A DNA stretch of 64,000 bases, from the NCBI RefSeq assembly GCF_032854445.1, contig NC_088300.1, positions 29,431,608 to 29,495,607 on the forward strand, read 5' to 3'. The translations under genes and the position numbers were made by a program. Positions 1-13,100 of the stretch are shown one piece after another; the stretch's first letter is position 1; each line of letters begins with the position of its first letter. The notes under the pieces were generated by a model. It saw nothing but the letters and a program-made list of their open reading frames with translations, made no database searches and had not been told where the DNA came from. This DNA comes from Liolophura sinensis. Taxonomy: Eukaryota > Mollusca > Polyplacophora > Chitonida > Chitonidae.

Positions 1-864
1 TGCACTGGCCTTGAATATTAAACAGTTTACATGTTCATCTAAGCTGTGCAGTTTAAATCTGCCCTGTCCGATCTTTCGTTATCTGTTGAAAGCAGCTGGA
101 ATCAAGAGATGTGGTTAGAATACTAAATAGCCTTTCACAAACCTCTAACCTTTAATATGAAAAACAGTACCTAATGACACAGATTTGATTTGAAAACGGT
201 TGGAGGGATTGGGTTAGTGAAGAATAGCTGCCCAATCATGATATATGACGAGGAAAAAAGTGTAGTGCTTAGAGATATTCAAGTGAGCAAACCAGTAGAT
301 CATGTCTGGTCTAAGATGGCCTGATGGGGAATGCATTTTAATATTGCCATATTAATATACATGTACATGGCCTTTTAATGTCAAGAACACTAGGAACCTG
401 GAACAATTTTAAGCTCAGTCTAAGCTATTATTCTTTGTGTAGTTTCAAATCAAGATTGATCCTGCAAGATTACTAGGAACCTGTACCTTGAAAAGCAAGC
501 TCATTCTGAGCTATTACAATCTCTTACTTTTTTGTGTAGTTTTCAAATGAAGATTGACTGTTCAGCTTTTGTTTTTTTGTTTTTTTTTTTCCTCTACCTA
601 TAAATTTTATGCATAAATTTGGATTCTCAAGTAAAGAAAATATTCTTCATACTACCGACCAGTACTTAGTTACATCTGATTTGGTTAACAGCTCTTGGCC
701 TTTAATGATGAATCATTATCTCCCAAATAAATCATACCTGTTCTGTTTTCTCTAAATTAAACAAATGTCTTTCTAACATTTTATCATTAGTTTATCTGTT
801 AGATTGCCTTGATCAAAGGAAGGGTAAAAATTAATCATTGCATATGCTTGTATCAGAAATTATT

Positions 865-925
865 TGATGTATTTATTTATTTATTTCATTGGAGTTTTAG
901 GTCGTAAAAAATATTTCACTAACAT
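865..925 (-). repeat. SINE A tail fragment
   Basis: A (TTTA)n run, then a degenerate match to the family A tail (cattggagtttt, then aatatttcac), orientated tail-first on the + strand. It lies upstream of the first visible PDZ exon. The rest of 1-1755 shows no exon I can recognise. Confidence 0.5.
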
Positions 926-1755
926 ATTATTTCCTAGGTGTATGTGTGTTGACTCAAAGAGTACACTCGCAGCTGGTAAAGAAACACTGGTTTAGTTTGA
1001 ATTAGCTTGCACGTGGTTTTTGTCATGCATGAAAGCTGCATAGTTAAAGGGATATTAATTGAGGAGGAATCCTGCTTGAAATTAGCATTGCAGCTAATGG
1101 GTGGTTAAAAAACAATGTGACAAATGCATGCATTAAAATCAGCCATGTCGAACTGACACAAGCATTTTCTGCAAAGTTTTTACCGCTGCACAATACAGAC
1201 AAATGAACAGGGCATCCCCCTGAGCCTTTCAGCTAAAAGGGGAATTTGTATGAAAGAGGCCCAATAAGTCAACAACTTGACCTATGTGGCTTTGTAACAA
1301 GGGACACTACTTGTGGAGATTTGTGATAGTGTGAGCATTATCTCCCCTTGTTTTGTCCAACCCATCTTCCATTCAGAATCTAGTGATGACAAGCCGTCTT
1401 GATAGGCACTATGCAATCATAAAAACTGATAAACAACATTCAAATTATTCTACACAGATTTCTATCATTATAGTTATTTTTGATTAAATGTTTAATAGTG
1501 TAGTATGTTTAATTTAAATACTGATTGTTTCATAAAGTGTTGTTGAGCGAACATGCGTAGTCAGGACAGAAACGCAATAAATTGTGATCCTAACAAGAGG
1601 TCATTTTGTAGTATGTCGCAGTAAGGTGTGGAGTATACAATATCTCTCATGTAATCTCTCACCAAGGACAGACAATGTGCACAGAAGAGATAACTGTCCA
1701 CTTTATGCAGAGAAATAATCTCTAAACTGTAAGTCATGTATGTTTTTGTTTCCAG

Positions 1756-4700
1756 AAGCCGGAAGTGGTGAGTGTTTGTCTACAAAGTCAGGATTTCATT
1801 GGTCTAGGCTTCAATATCCAGGGCAGCATCCGTGATGGGATCCGCGTCAGCCAGGTTCATAACCGAGGGCCCGCTATAGAGTCTGGAAAAATCCATGCAG
1901 GTAAGGCCAATTTCCATTGGTGATTTTACCATCCAATCATTTACAGGATGGAATCCAACTCTGTGCTTTCAAACGTTTTGAAATTTGTTATTTAGCATTT
2001 TGAAATTTGTTATTCAGCAGTTTGAAATTTGTTGACCATGGTCAGAAAACATGATTTATAAGCATTATAAAACGTTTTTAAAATGACTGGAAAATTGTTA
2101 AGTACAAAGTTAAACCCCAAGCACTCACTCACTAACTCAAGCTCCCTGGTGAAGTGTATTGCCCATGTTGAAAGATAGGCCGCCTGTGTTAAAGGGTTGG
2201 ACATGAAAAATTTCGCCGACTGGCTGATGCATCAATGAACTTACAGAATAACTTAGTCGCAACTTAAAGTGTGCCCTAAATGACCATAAATTTCGTCTGC
2301 CACTATCTGGCCCATTTTTCCTGATTCTGAGAGTTCTATTGACTTTGGAAAGGTGTTTTGAGGAACATGCTTGGAACATGAGATGATTTTCTTCTGGACA
2401 ATTGTAAGTTTAAGAAACGAAAGTAATATTTATGACATTTATTTGCACCTCAAAATGCACATTTGTGAAATGAGGGATCATTAAGGGTACATGTACACAC
2501 ATGGGAGGGGATATCATGGCAAGTATACATTGTTTGTAGATAAGCTATAAAGTTTCAGTTCTTAAGCATTTGTTATTTTCTGGCTGTTTCTCAGGTGATC
2601 GCATACAAAGTGTGACAATATCCTTTGAGTCGATGGTGTATGAAGATGCTCTGACCATCCTCAGCTACGCATCTCCTTATCCAGTGAAGGTTACACTGCA
2701 AAAGAATGGCCGCATGGTGCCCGACAGGCGCAGTGCCAATGACCTTGACACTCAGCTCAATCACCCAATCTACCGCAGCCAGTCACTGGACACTTTGAAC
2801 ACAGTTGGAAAAGATTCAGCATTCAAAAAGAAGAGAAACTTCAGTGAAATGAAGCCCGATTCTTATAGAAATGGCCATTCTAAGATTCACAGTGTACAGC
2901 TCTCATCCTGCAAGGAAGGGCAGCCAAAGCAAAAGTGGGAAGACATCAACTTACCTGTTTTTCAAGATGGAAAATACTCCGAAGAAGCTGATAAACTGTT
3001 CTCTGATGCAGACAAGTTGTTTAACGAAGCTAAGCGGAATGCAGAGAAAAGGGATGATGTGAACATTAAGGTGAAAACTGAGAATGTCGAGGTTTCTCCA
3101 GCTGAGGTGAGCTTGAATGCCAATACTGATAAAACTGACAGTTCTTTCTTTGACGTGACAGCAGGCAGTTTGTCCACACTGAATGATTCCAGTCTGCCTT
3201 CAGATACATTAGATGACATTACTGTATCCCTTAACAACACACCTGTCAAGGATGTCAGTCAGAGCATTAACAATGGCAAAAGTGAAACAGCACAGGCAGC
3301 ATTGGACTTCGATGCCATGTTTAGTAGAATAGAGAGTACAGAAAAGCCTCCGGCGTATAGCACATTGCAGGACAAAATTGACGAGACTTTGAACACTGAA
3401 GATCCCTCTAGACAAAATAATTCCAAGGATGGAAGGACTGTTAATTTGTTTGATGTACAATTGGAGATGGATGCGGCTGAGACCAGAGTTGCCAATGTGT
3501 CTGATGATATTGTGGATGCTAAACAGTCCCTAGCGACAGAGGCAGAAGTAAGTCTGGGGTCTCTTCAGCAGAATCGGTTAGAGGTGGAGGAAGGCATTGT
3601 GCCCATAGTGCAGAGCTCCAGGTTGAACGCCGCTCTGGACTTTGACAAACGTAGCAGTGTTGAGGAGGAAGACATTGTGCCTCAGAATCACAAGAAAGCC
3701 TTTGATATTGACACTCAGATCGAGTTTGAGGACGTGGAGATTGATGTAAACAACGACAATGAGGTCAGAGATCTTACTGAAATAACAAAAATGTTAAGTG
3801 AGGACATGTTGCGGGACAGTTCCTCTGTGGAAGCGTCCATGAGTGGAAATATTCCCTCGGACACGGAAGCTGTGGTGGAGGAGAATCTAGAGGCTGTGAG
3901 TGTGAGGCGAGACAGTAGCACTGATAAGATTTATGGCGCCAGCCTGCGTGACTCGCGTTCACTCTTCGAGAACGAACCCACCGTGGTGTCAGAGGTGGTG
4001 ACACAGGAGTTTGCTGCGCCAAAGTTCTCCGTGATGTCCCCAGGAAAGGTAACATCCAGCAGCGGCGACGAGGACAGCTCGGCAGAGGAGGGCGAGTACA
4101 AAATCGAGTCCACGGTGAGTGATGAGAACATTGAGGTGAGTCATGATTTGAGTGCTGAGGATTTGAACTCTTTCAAAGCGCAAATGATGGCTGACAGAGA
4201 CAGGGCGTATCGTGTTGAGGCGTCCAGTGGGGACGTGGTCCAGGAGTTATGGAGAGCCAACACGGAAGAGGACACCACAGATTTGTCTACCCGTCCAATG
4301 ACAAGGGCCATGTCCTACGATGTTGCCATGGGAGGACACGAAAAAACTGTCCAAAGAGAGGACAGGCCAGGCTCGTTTAAGTCAGAAAAGAAAGGTCATT
4401 CTGACTCAGGTTTCTTGGACTGGTCTGGTAAGCGACTTGTGCGGTCTGGGTCGTTCAGTGAAATCCCCAGTGTTGATGGTAAAGACGGGGAGAATCGCAA
4501 TTGGACATTTAACAACAACATCGATGACGAGTCTGTGAAACACGAGCTGAAAAAATACAAAAACTACGAGGACTTGAGGGATTCTGATTCAGAATCTGAA
4601 GAGCAGTCGTCAGGCTTGATCAGAACTAAAATATATCCCGGGTTTGAGAATTTAAAAAATTTGTCAGATAATAATTCTGGTGCATCGAGTCACTCTTCCT

Positions 4701-4882
4701 CACCTGTGACTGCTAACGGGGGTGACAGCAACACCCATACCTCACGTTTTGTCACGAAATCATACCACATCTCCACCGTGGAGACTTCCAAGTCAGAGGG
4801 AGACGGAAACCTTTCCCATGGTAAATATTCCTTCATGGTGAGATCAGGAAGTGATGGTGAGGAGAGTGATTCCATGGCATAA
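1756..4882 (+). CDS. PDZ-domain protein, AHNAK/periaxin-like (3' part)
   Basis: Two coding exons, 1756-1900 and 2595-4882, join in frame (phase 1) across a GT-AG intron. The acceptor at 1755 (tttccag) and the donor at 1901 (gtaagg) are strong. Together they encode 810 residues ending at TAA 4880-4882. The N-terminal ~85 residues form one PDZ domain with the carboxylate-binding loop GLGF in the first exon. The second half contains GDRIQSV and YEDALTILSYASPY, which resembles the PDZ of vertebrate periaxin/AHNAK more than ordinary scaffold PDZs; that resemblance is judged by eye. The remaining ~725 residues are acidic, Ser-rich, apparently disordered and without a recognised domain. They contain a repeated AALDFD motif, each copy near an E-rich/IVP segment, and basic serine motifs such as RSGSF. 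By analogy with the family the protein is probably a cortical or cytoskeletal scaffold. The start codon lies upstream of the window or in an exon I could not recognise. Confidence 0.85.
2083..2136 (+). repeat. SINE B tail fragment
   Basis: Matches the 3' end of the full SINE B copies at 28627 and 41826: gaaaattgttaagtac, then gttaaaccccaagcactcac. It lies in the intron between the two visible PDZ-gene exons. Confidence 0.7.
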
Positions 4883-7800
4883 TAATGGCAACTTGGAGCT
4901 TTGTGGTCTGAAGTGCGTTTGTGTGTGTGAGTGCTGGCCCCTGACGTAAGGGGAAGTAACTCAGAAAGGATGGTCTGTTACTGGTCCCTCATAACCCATT
5001 AATGTCATTTTTTAAGGTGATCTTCAAAGGCAGAAATTTTCTGTAATATGCATAATTTGGATAAGCCATTAACATAAGATTCAGGGATCTTCCAAATAGT
5101 GCCTGGCCAAATGATTTCACATGTTCAAGCAGTCATGAGGAAACTTGAATGTGAAGGTTATGAAGTGTGTGATGAGGTTATCAGCCGCAGTGTTGAGATA
5201 TGAGACTTCATTGTCCTCCTGGATTGTTTTGTAAACTGTCACAGTGTTTTTGTGGGAGAGCGATGGCAAAGAGAATGATAGATCTGTTTCACTGTGCATA
5301 CATGGAAGAGGAACAGATACGTCAGAATTTCAGAAAGTAACAAAGTCTGAGATCATTAGATGTATGTACAGGGATGAGAAATTGTATTACATAAATAAAA
5401 GAAAGAAAATACCTGATGAAAAATAAGTGATATATCATGAAAAGACACACACATTAATAATTAATTGCAATAATACCTGTAAAACGCAATGTATAATAAA
5501 TCTAGGATTTAAATTTTTTTTTAAATATCTTTGAAAAATGAAAAATTTAGTCGCTTTTGAATGTCACTGACACACTATGGTGACTTGTATATTAGGTCAC
5601 ACATGTTTTGGATGGTTTTAGTCAAACTTCTTGACACAGAGTTCCCATTTTGGGATATTTTAAATCATCTGTATATACATGTACATAAACATTTAGTGCT
5701 TCAGCAGTACTTTAACTTCTTTGTAGTTACAGTACTGCTGAGGCGTTATCCAGTTCATATTCAGGTGTGTGAACCCTCCTGGCACTCTGCATATTTCCTT
5801 CACCCATTAACATGACTGCCATCAGGGCCAAGTACAAAGCCATTCTGATAGCCTTTACAGGTGCCCCAGATTACAGTATATCCTACAAAAACCAAAATTA
5901 TAGGGAACATTGTATGATAAATTTAACTTAAATGTGTAAAAAAAAAAAAAAAAAATTCGTATAGTCATGTGTAGTGATTATACAATACTTTTCTTAGTGA
6001 CTTTGAAACTATAATTTGGATATTTCAGGTATTAATTACACATTGAACATTTTCAGTGTACTTACCCACATCATTCTGTGGGTCCTGTTTAGGCCTGCTT
6101 TGTACTAGGCCATTCCAGTAATATTATAACATGTATATGCATAACTGGCAGGACTTAGGCTAAGGGGAAAACCCATTTTGGTCTCTTATAGTGTAACATA
6201 TCATGCAGTCGTACATGATCGTGTTGTTGTTAGCATTAATAGTTCTGGTATTTGTAAATACTTTTTCTTAAAAATGGGGACACCTGATAAAAATTAAAAT
6301 TACCATCAAGAAGAACAGTGCAATTGCACTATAATTATCTCTGATCATTGGTGTAGAGAATACTTTTGTACATTTTTTGTTTTATGTGTTTAGAACAGAT
6401 ACACATGAGCTTTCTTCTAAAGCTGATACCTGATAATTGTGTGTACATGAAAATGCCTATTTTATGTGGCTAATCAGTTACATATTTTGTACAGCATTGT
6501 TAAGATATGGCCGAGTACATGTGCCTGTGGCTACTTTACAGGATATTGATCACATATTGAAAAGTAATGATAGGCCACATGTACATTAATGTCTATTTTA
6601 TGGCCAAGAAACTTTGATTCATTTTACAATGAGTTAGCTATACACATATACATTGTTATACTGTCTTAGTTGTTAATTGTAAATTGTTGAATTTGCCACA
6701 CTGTTGTTGTTTTTTGTACATTCTTTTTTGTTTATCGCATAAACAAAATTAACATTTATAACCTGTTGCCAATAAATCACATTTGGTTGGGGAATGATAA
6801 TTATAGTCATAGACATGTACTCCATCATATTAGATGTGGTAATCATTGCATGTGCCTGTACACTATAATACTGTATTTATATACTGTTTATGTTTCGGTG
6901 ATATTTTATGCTTATTTCCATGTGATATCCTGAATTATTCCCTGTATATGAATATTTCCATGCCTTGCGTACCATTATTTATCCATGGTCACTACAAACA
7001 AACATGCTGTCAATCAGATTGGGATGGCAATAATAATAGTTAGAATATGTATAAGATTTGTTTGGGGAAAATACATTTTTCAGATACTGCGGCAAAGCTG
7101 TTGTGGTGACTGAAATATTAAATTCTCAGAATTGCATAATAATGATTTGTTTTTCACAATTATAACACACAAAAAAGCATTACTTGTTCAGCAAAACTGT
7201 CACCTGTATTTGGAGATTTGGGGAAGTTATTGCAGCAAAAAACTTTTTCTCAACAACAACAACTTTTCTAAAATGTAATGCAGCAGTCTACTGTTGTGTT
7301 CAGGAGGAAAAATCAGCTGGGTGCTGTATAAGCCTGACCAGACTTTATTTGTCAGCTTTCAGAATGAACAAAATGAACCATGATAAACAGCTAGGCTGTA
7401 CTTCCATGGATTAACATTATAATACAAATCTATCCAATTTCCACCCCAAAGAAGCTCGATTCATTGGAGGTGACTTTTAAGCCTTTGCTATACTTTTAAA
7501 TTGTACCTATAGGGAATATGTCTACCTCGAAGCAAACCTCTCACTCAGCACTTGAAACATCCATATCCCAAGTTCATACAGAAACGATACTGTTTGAATA
7601 AGTTGTCTTGTGCTAACAGCAACCCTGTAACGTGAATATCTATATGGAAAACAAGCCACTGTGACCTTGTTCTTTATAGTTATATTAATGACTGTGGCCA
7701 TTTTAGTGACAGAGAATGGTTGTGTGTACGTGTACATTTATAAACACAATGGCTGACAACGAAATAACATCGTACAAATTTGAAGACATATGCATTCTGA

Positions 7801-8955
7801 ATCCTTCTTAAAATATATTTTCTCTGAACAAAGGTTGGTTTCAGGAACCCTCTCCAGTCGAATAGCTGTTCATAACTTAGCAATTTTGTTTAGTTTTTGG
7901 GGCATTGGCTATAAGGGCATGAGTAATAAGTAATAATTGTGTTGAAACAGTTAACTTTGGTGTTACAATAGACTAGGAAATACACTTGATGTAAATTGAA
8001 AATTTAAGAAATTGAGCATGGATAGATTGCCTTTTTCACACTGTACATCATGAAATGACTCTGTAGCTTGTATCCAAGGTCAATGAAGATTAAAATTATC
8101 ATATAGAAAAACAATTTCTAGGGCAGATAATACAAAATGGAAAATTCATTACAGTACATGTCTTTCTATTTAGTTTCGGTGACGTTTGCAGGTGTGTATA
8201 GAAAGTTGTATCCATATTGGTGAATCATACATAGTGTGCAGTCTATCAGCTTGAGCCATGGTCTAATTATATTATACAAGGGTCATAAATACATACATAT
8301 CCTTCCATTTTTATACGAAAAAATTATTTTACCAAAATATTGTAATTTTATACCATATAGATGGTGGCGCAAATAAAGAATTTCTACACACCATGTGTTT
8401 TGTTTGGTTGTCTGTAATAGTGTTCACAACCAGTGTTGCTTTTGTTGCAGACTGCTGAATAGCAGTCGCTGATCTGTAGTTTTATGTCTAGTTTCTTTAA
8501 TGATAATATCCCAATCATTAGCAGAAATGAAAAGGTCCTGAAGAATTCGTCAGTTTAAATGCCAATAGAATAAATTACAGGTAGTAGATAAGTGATTGAT
8601 TAATGTGATTATACTTATTATTGAATGAGACATTCACTTCCTTTGAGTATAGCTGTAGTCAGAGTATAGTTTTGAGTATAGTTTCTCTGCTACGCATATA
8701 TATTGCCCTCTCACTAGAGGACATTCTCCATGTTTGCGCTGAATGGCCGCTGCTTCACTTATCATCATGAGACTTTAGAGACTTTTAGTTAAAAGTTTAA
8801 AGTTTGTACTTCAAGTTTCAACTTGTAACTTGAAATTAGAACAAGTAAACTAATTCAGATTTGAAGTTGGAACTTGTAAATTGAAGGTCTTTAAAATGTG
8901 TTTGTAGATTCGCATTTGCCATGGAATACAGTGATGGTATGGTGGTTCAAGGGCT
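4883..8955. other. No gene seen; probable 3' UTR and intergenic DNA
   Basis: AT-rich sequence with many stops in all frames and no recognisable exon, SINE or tandem repeat. Much of it may be 3' UTR of the PDZ gene, given the poly(A)-like site at 8372. Confidence 0.5.
8372..8377 (+). promoter_or_regulatory. Candidate poly(A) signal for the PDZ gene
   Basis: AATAAA followed within about 20 bases by a GT-rich stretch (tgtgttttgtttggttgtctg) is the best-formed poly(A) site downstream of the PDZ gene stop. Weaker AATAAA motifs lie at 5394 and 6771. If this one is used, the 3' UTR is about 3.5 kb. Confidence 0.35.
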
Positions 8956-8980
8956 CCAATTGACAATTGATTCGGTCCAG

Positions 8981-9410
8981 TTATAAGGAATGCCATTTTG
9001 CACTATGTGCTGCAACGGCCACGGCTCCAGTTATCAGCAATGTTGTTTGTACCATGCGCTAAAACTTCCACGGCTCCAGTTATCAGGGATGTCGTTTGTA
9101 CCATGCGCTGCAATGGCCACCACTCCACTTATCAGGGATGCCATTTTGTACCATGCGCTGCAACGGCCACGGCTCCAGTTATCAGCAATGTTGTTTGTAC
9201 CATGCGCTCCAACGGCCACGGCTCCAGTTATCAGGGATGTCCGTTGTACCATGCGCTGCAATGGCCAACGCTACAGTTATCAGGGATGTCATTTGTACCA
9301 TGCACTGCAATGACCAACACTCCAGTTATCAGCGATGTCGTTTGTACCATGCACTGCAATGGCCACAGCTCCAGTTATCAGGGGTGTTCTTTTGTACCAT
9401 GCACACTAAA
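8981..9410. repeat. 49-bp minisatellite, about 9 units
   Basis: The word ttatcag (first unit ttataag) recurs at 8981, 9031, 9080, 9129, 9179, 9228, 9277, 9326 and 9375, so the period is 49 bp with two 50-bp units. The unit contains ccagttatcagggatgt and gtaccatgcgctgcaa. Because 49 is not a multiple of 3, successive units rotate frame, which leaves all three + frames open across the array. Those open frames are not evidence of a gene. Confidence 0.95.
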
Positions 9411-10173
9411 ACTAATTTGCAGCCAGAAAGATTTGTGAAACCAAGACACCTTGTTCACATTGATTCTGCATGGGGAGCAAGGATCAGTTAGGGTCCGGTG
9501 TCTCACTGTTGTTTACCCGGTCTTACAGATCATCATAAGGGTCACAATGATTGCAAGAAAGTCTAGTGGCAAATGATTAAGGTTAAATGAACCAAATTAT
9601 TTGTGCAGACCACGAAAATTCGTTATTTTACATACTGGTACTTATATTTCCTGGGCTCGTACTTATTAAGCAATTTGAAGTCACAAATTACAAGTGCTTA
9701 AAAAAAAAAAACAGAACTAGAAACAACACAAAAATGTGATTGGTACATTGTTCAGTATTCAAATTTTGAACTTCCTAGAGCGAAAGCGTATTTTATACAT
9801 CTTGCATTTTTCAGTTCAGTGAGTAACAATTTTGTTGCTTTGTACTTTCAAAAGACGGTTTAACAATTGCCAAATGCAGAATTTTTTTTGGACTTTTAAA
9901 TTCCATGTTTCGCCAAATATTCCGAAGTAGGAAAATATGTGATTTGTTGCGCGGGATGGGTTTAGCTTTATGATAACCATGCATGCGTCTTGAACAAACC
10001 ATGGATCTTCCTGCATGAGGCTCAACGCTTTATGGCACCATTGCAAATGAACTTATACAAGATCATGCTGCACCATATCGGCCTACGTGTATGTTTTCGA
10101 ACCTCGCATATATGACAGTCTCTGGACGAAGAGTTTTGCAGAGATTTCTTGCTTTCACTTCTATAAGGCCTTC

Positions 10174-10283
10174 GTCACTGTGAGTTCAAGTGCAGCTCAT
10201 ACTGGCTTCCTTTCCGGCCGTACGTGGGAAGGTCACGTCAAGAAACCTGCGGATTGTCGTGGGTTTCCCCCGGGCTGTGCATT
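10174..10283 (+). repeat. SINE A fragment (B box to mid-body)
   Basis: Contains the family A segments gtgagttcaag (B-box region), cagctcatactggcttcc, ccggccgtacgtgggaagg and gggtttcccccgggct. It lacks both the A-box head and the tail. Confidence 0.8.
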
Positions 10284-11670
10284 TTTTATACATTTAAATT
10301 TTATTTTAGATTCTGCTATATTCTACATGTATACGGTGCTGAAACAATTTAATATGCATGTACAGGCTAATGCTCACGGAAGGCGACTCTTGGGTTTTAT
10401 GTCATCGTCTTAAAGATACTGGGACGTTTGCTATCCTAAGGCATGATACGCCTATACGCATCTTTTTCGGTTGTCATATGTAGTATACGGTGCGAAATAA
10501 CTTGTGCAAGGAGAGAAAATATTAAACACGAAGGTTTGAAAAGTTTAGGTTATGCTTTTCCTCGTTGAAGTTAATTCTGACCAAAGCTGGGCGGTGTCTT
10601 TTCTATTCCTACCTTGAAATTACGATTTGTTGTCAAAGTGGAATGTAGATAATATTCGTGTATTACAAGACTACCATGCACTATCAGTTTGGCTTGGACC
10701 CGATTTTTAAATACTGTATTTATGATAACGTGTCCGAAAAACAGTGAACGATGCTTTCAATGTTCTGAAGGCCATTGGCCTTATATATAAAACTTAAGAT
10801 TATTTCACCAATACACGGTTGCGGAGTGAATAGTTTGAATATAGAGGACGAGTTTAAAGTCAAAAGCCCGGGCTAGACAAATGTGGTGTGCTCTAAAATG
10901 ACATATGCCATTCCTAACCGATTGGCGGGAATCTTTTTGTAAGTGAGAAAGAAATGTTCCGGTTACAAGGTGCTGAGCGCTTGAGCACAAGTGTACCGTA
11001 TACCAGTATAGGTCGTTTGGAACTGAGGAGAAAACAAGCCGGCTAAGAAAGAATCTTCCCAATGAAACTGTATGTGTTGTAAACTGTGCAGATCAACAGA
11101 TGTGTTTATACCAAGTTATTAACTTTTTAAGGGTATGTCTAGTCACTGTCCTTGTGCACACCCAAGGGAGATCACTCTAATGTGCAAAAAAGGATAGATT
11201 CTCTTTTTTTTCTGCCGATGTCTTTGAGTGTGAAATTTGACAAAACACTTTCATTTACTAAATCTGACAGTGTACATGTATTCTGACACTATAACTTGGT
11301 ACCCTTTTTCCTCCCCAATATAACTTTGACTGAGTTTACCGTAAAAAATACATATTGGTATCCATAATAATAATATATACAGTCCTTTTAATCCCACAGA
11401 ACGTACAAGCTACACGAGGAAAAAGTTGGGGGGTTGTTTGTGAGGTGGGGGGGGAGGTCATGTTGAACAGTGTGGTTGTGGTTTTGCATTTTCCACACAT
11501 CCGTGATCATCCGGTGCTTTTGAATTATACATGGTAATATATAAGCTTTGTTTTTTTTAACCACAATACGTTTTATCTGTAGCTGTATCGTATTGACCCA
11601 TCCTAAAAGGTCACGAACGCAATAGGATGTATGACATTAGATGAGAAGCAGAGTTAGTTTAACCCGTGGG

Positions 11671-11694
11671 TAATATAACAGATCTGTTATATTA
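11671..11694. other. Perfect 24-bp palindrome
   Basis: The half-site TAATATAACAGA is followed directly by its exact reverse complement, with no spacer. The flanks (aacccgtggg and gtcccaggtt) continue the dyad imperfectly. There is no gene context. It could be a protein-binding dyad, the centre of a decayed inverted-repeat element, or chance. Confidence 0.9.
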
Positions 11695-11905
11695 GTCCCA
11701 GGTTTAACGTGGGTGATGTTTAGTGGTTGACATTTAGTTGACACGGGATGGGATACACATGTTAGACTCAGTTTTGACAACTCTCTTCACTGTGTAGGCT
11801 GTACATCGCGTGTAGGCCCTATATGTATGACAGACAGAACGTTGAACACGGAATACTTCTTTGTTACTGGCTACATAGGTGTTTTTGTACTATTCCCAAA
11901 AATTT

Positions 11906-12000
11906 GCCAGCAAACCTGTGGATGGACCATAGTGCTAACCACCGTCATATAAGTGAAATATTCTTGAGTACAGCGCAAAACATCAATCAAATAAATATTT
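11906..12000 (+). repeat. SINE A 3' fragment with internal deletion
   Basis: Reads gccagcaaacctgtggatgg, then jumps to the tail ataagtgaaatattcttgag, then caatcaaataaat. About 40 bases of the body are missing relative to the full copies. Confidence 0.8.
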
Positions 12001-12723
12001 TAAGAAAGTAGGGGATATACATATAAATATTCAATATCTTTTAAAACCAGTACTTAAAATTGAACACTTTATTCAACAGCGATGATAAAGAGAAATCTGA
12101 AGAAAAAAATTTCGAAATGAACCCCAGTCAGATTCACGCAATACAACTGCTCAGTTTGGGTTTGTACTGACGACTATCAAAACACGCTGTGAACATCCTA
12201 TCCGCATTCTTTAATCATTCATATTTATGAAAAATTAAAGTACGGACTGAATGGAATTTCCCCTACTTTTCTTTTTAATAATAATAAATATATTTATTAT
12301 CTATAATTATACCGCATGTAATAAATTTCCCTACTATATCGTATCGAAAATAATCCAGTAACAAGCATCCTACTAACACTGAACTCAAATTATGTTCCAA
12401 CAACTTCCTTTTATGGACATGAGAACACACTGAGCATTTTACTGATAATGATGTTATCAATTAGATTGGTGGAGGAAACCGTGTTTTGAGAAGACTATAG
12501 TGTTTTGGGTAAACAAAGCACTGACCTTTGGTAAGTTACTGACAACCTTTCTCATATGTAATGTACAGGTAAAACAACATATCATTGATGAAATGGCGAT
12601 ATGTGTGGTCAGTTTTAAAACTAGAATTATCTAGTGGAAATTACTAGTGTGCGTTGCAGTTGCTGCCGTGTCTCGTGAAAATTTCAGTGCATTTCACTTT
12701 CATCTACTAGAGGGCTCTTTGTG

Positions 12724-13100
12724 GATTTATTTATTTATTTTTGTAAACATATTGGTGTTCAACCCCGTCATCAAGAATTGCGTCTCTTATACAGTCAGGT
12801 CTATGGGGTGGAGGAAACCGCCTTGCCTATAGTAAGCCACCGCCCTTTTCCCAGGTGCTTGTAAAACCTTCTGATTTAAAGTCGCAGCCGAAGTATAGCA
12901 AGAGCTCCATTCCAGCCTTCCACATCATTATAGTCAGAGGCCAATCGGCTGCAGCAGCGTGGCCAGCATAACGCTTTAGAGGCATGTGGGCCGTCTTAAG
13001 AAGCTGTCGTAACTCTACGCCAAGCGCATTTACCATACATGGTGGCTTATCTCTCCTCTGGATGCTACCATGGATGTAACAGGGGCATGCCAGGGGCATG
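12724..13100 (-). repeat. Repeat-like block with a SINE A-type tail and a different body
   Basis: Starts with (TTTA)n, then a degenerate family A-like tail (ttggtgttcaaccccg, then tcaagaatt) and a ggaggaaaccgcc box. The following ~270 bases do not match SINE A or B. A 90-residue open frame on the - strand (12827-13099) resembles no known protein. It is either a third SINE family or an old SINE A tail next to unrelated sequence. Confidence 0.3.

Noticed and set aside
3774-4055. Antisense frames within the large PDZ-gene exon (also 2962-3249, 4690-4875)
   Set aside because: Shadow frames of a well-supported coding exon.
8990-9491. Several overlapping open frames of 75-146 codons
   Set aside because: They exist only because the 49-bp tandem repeat has no stops; no start, splice or family support.
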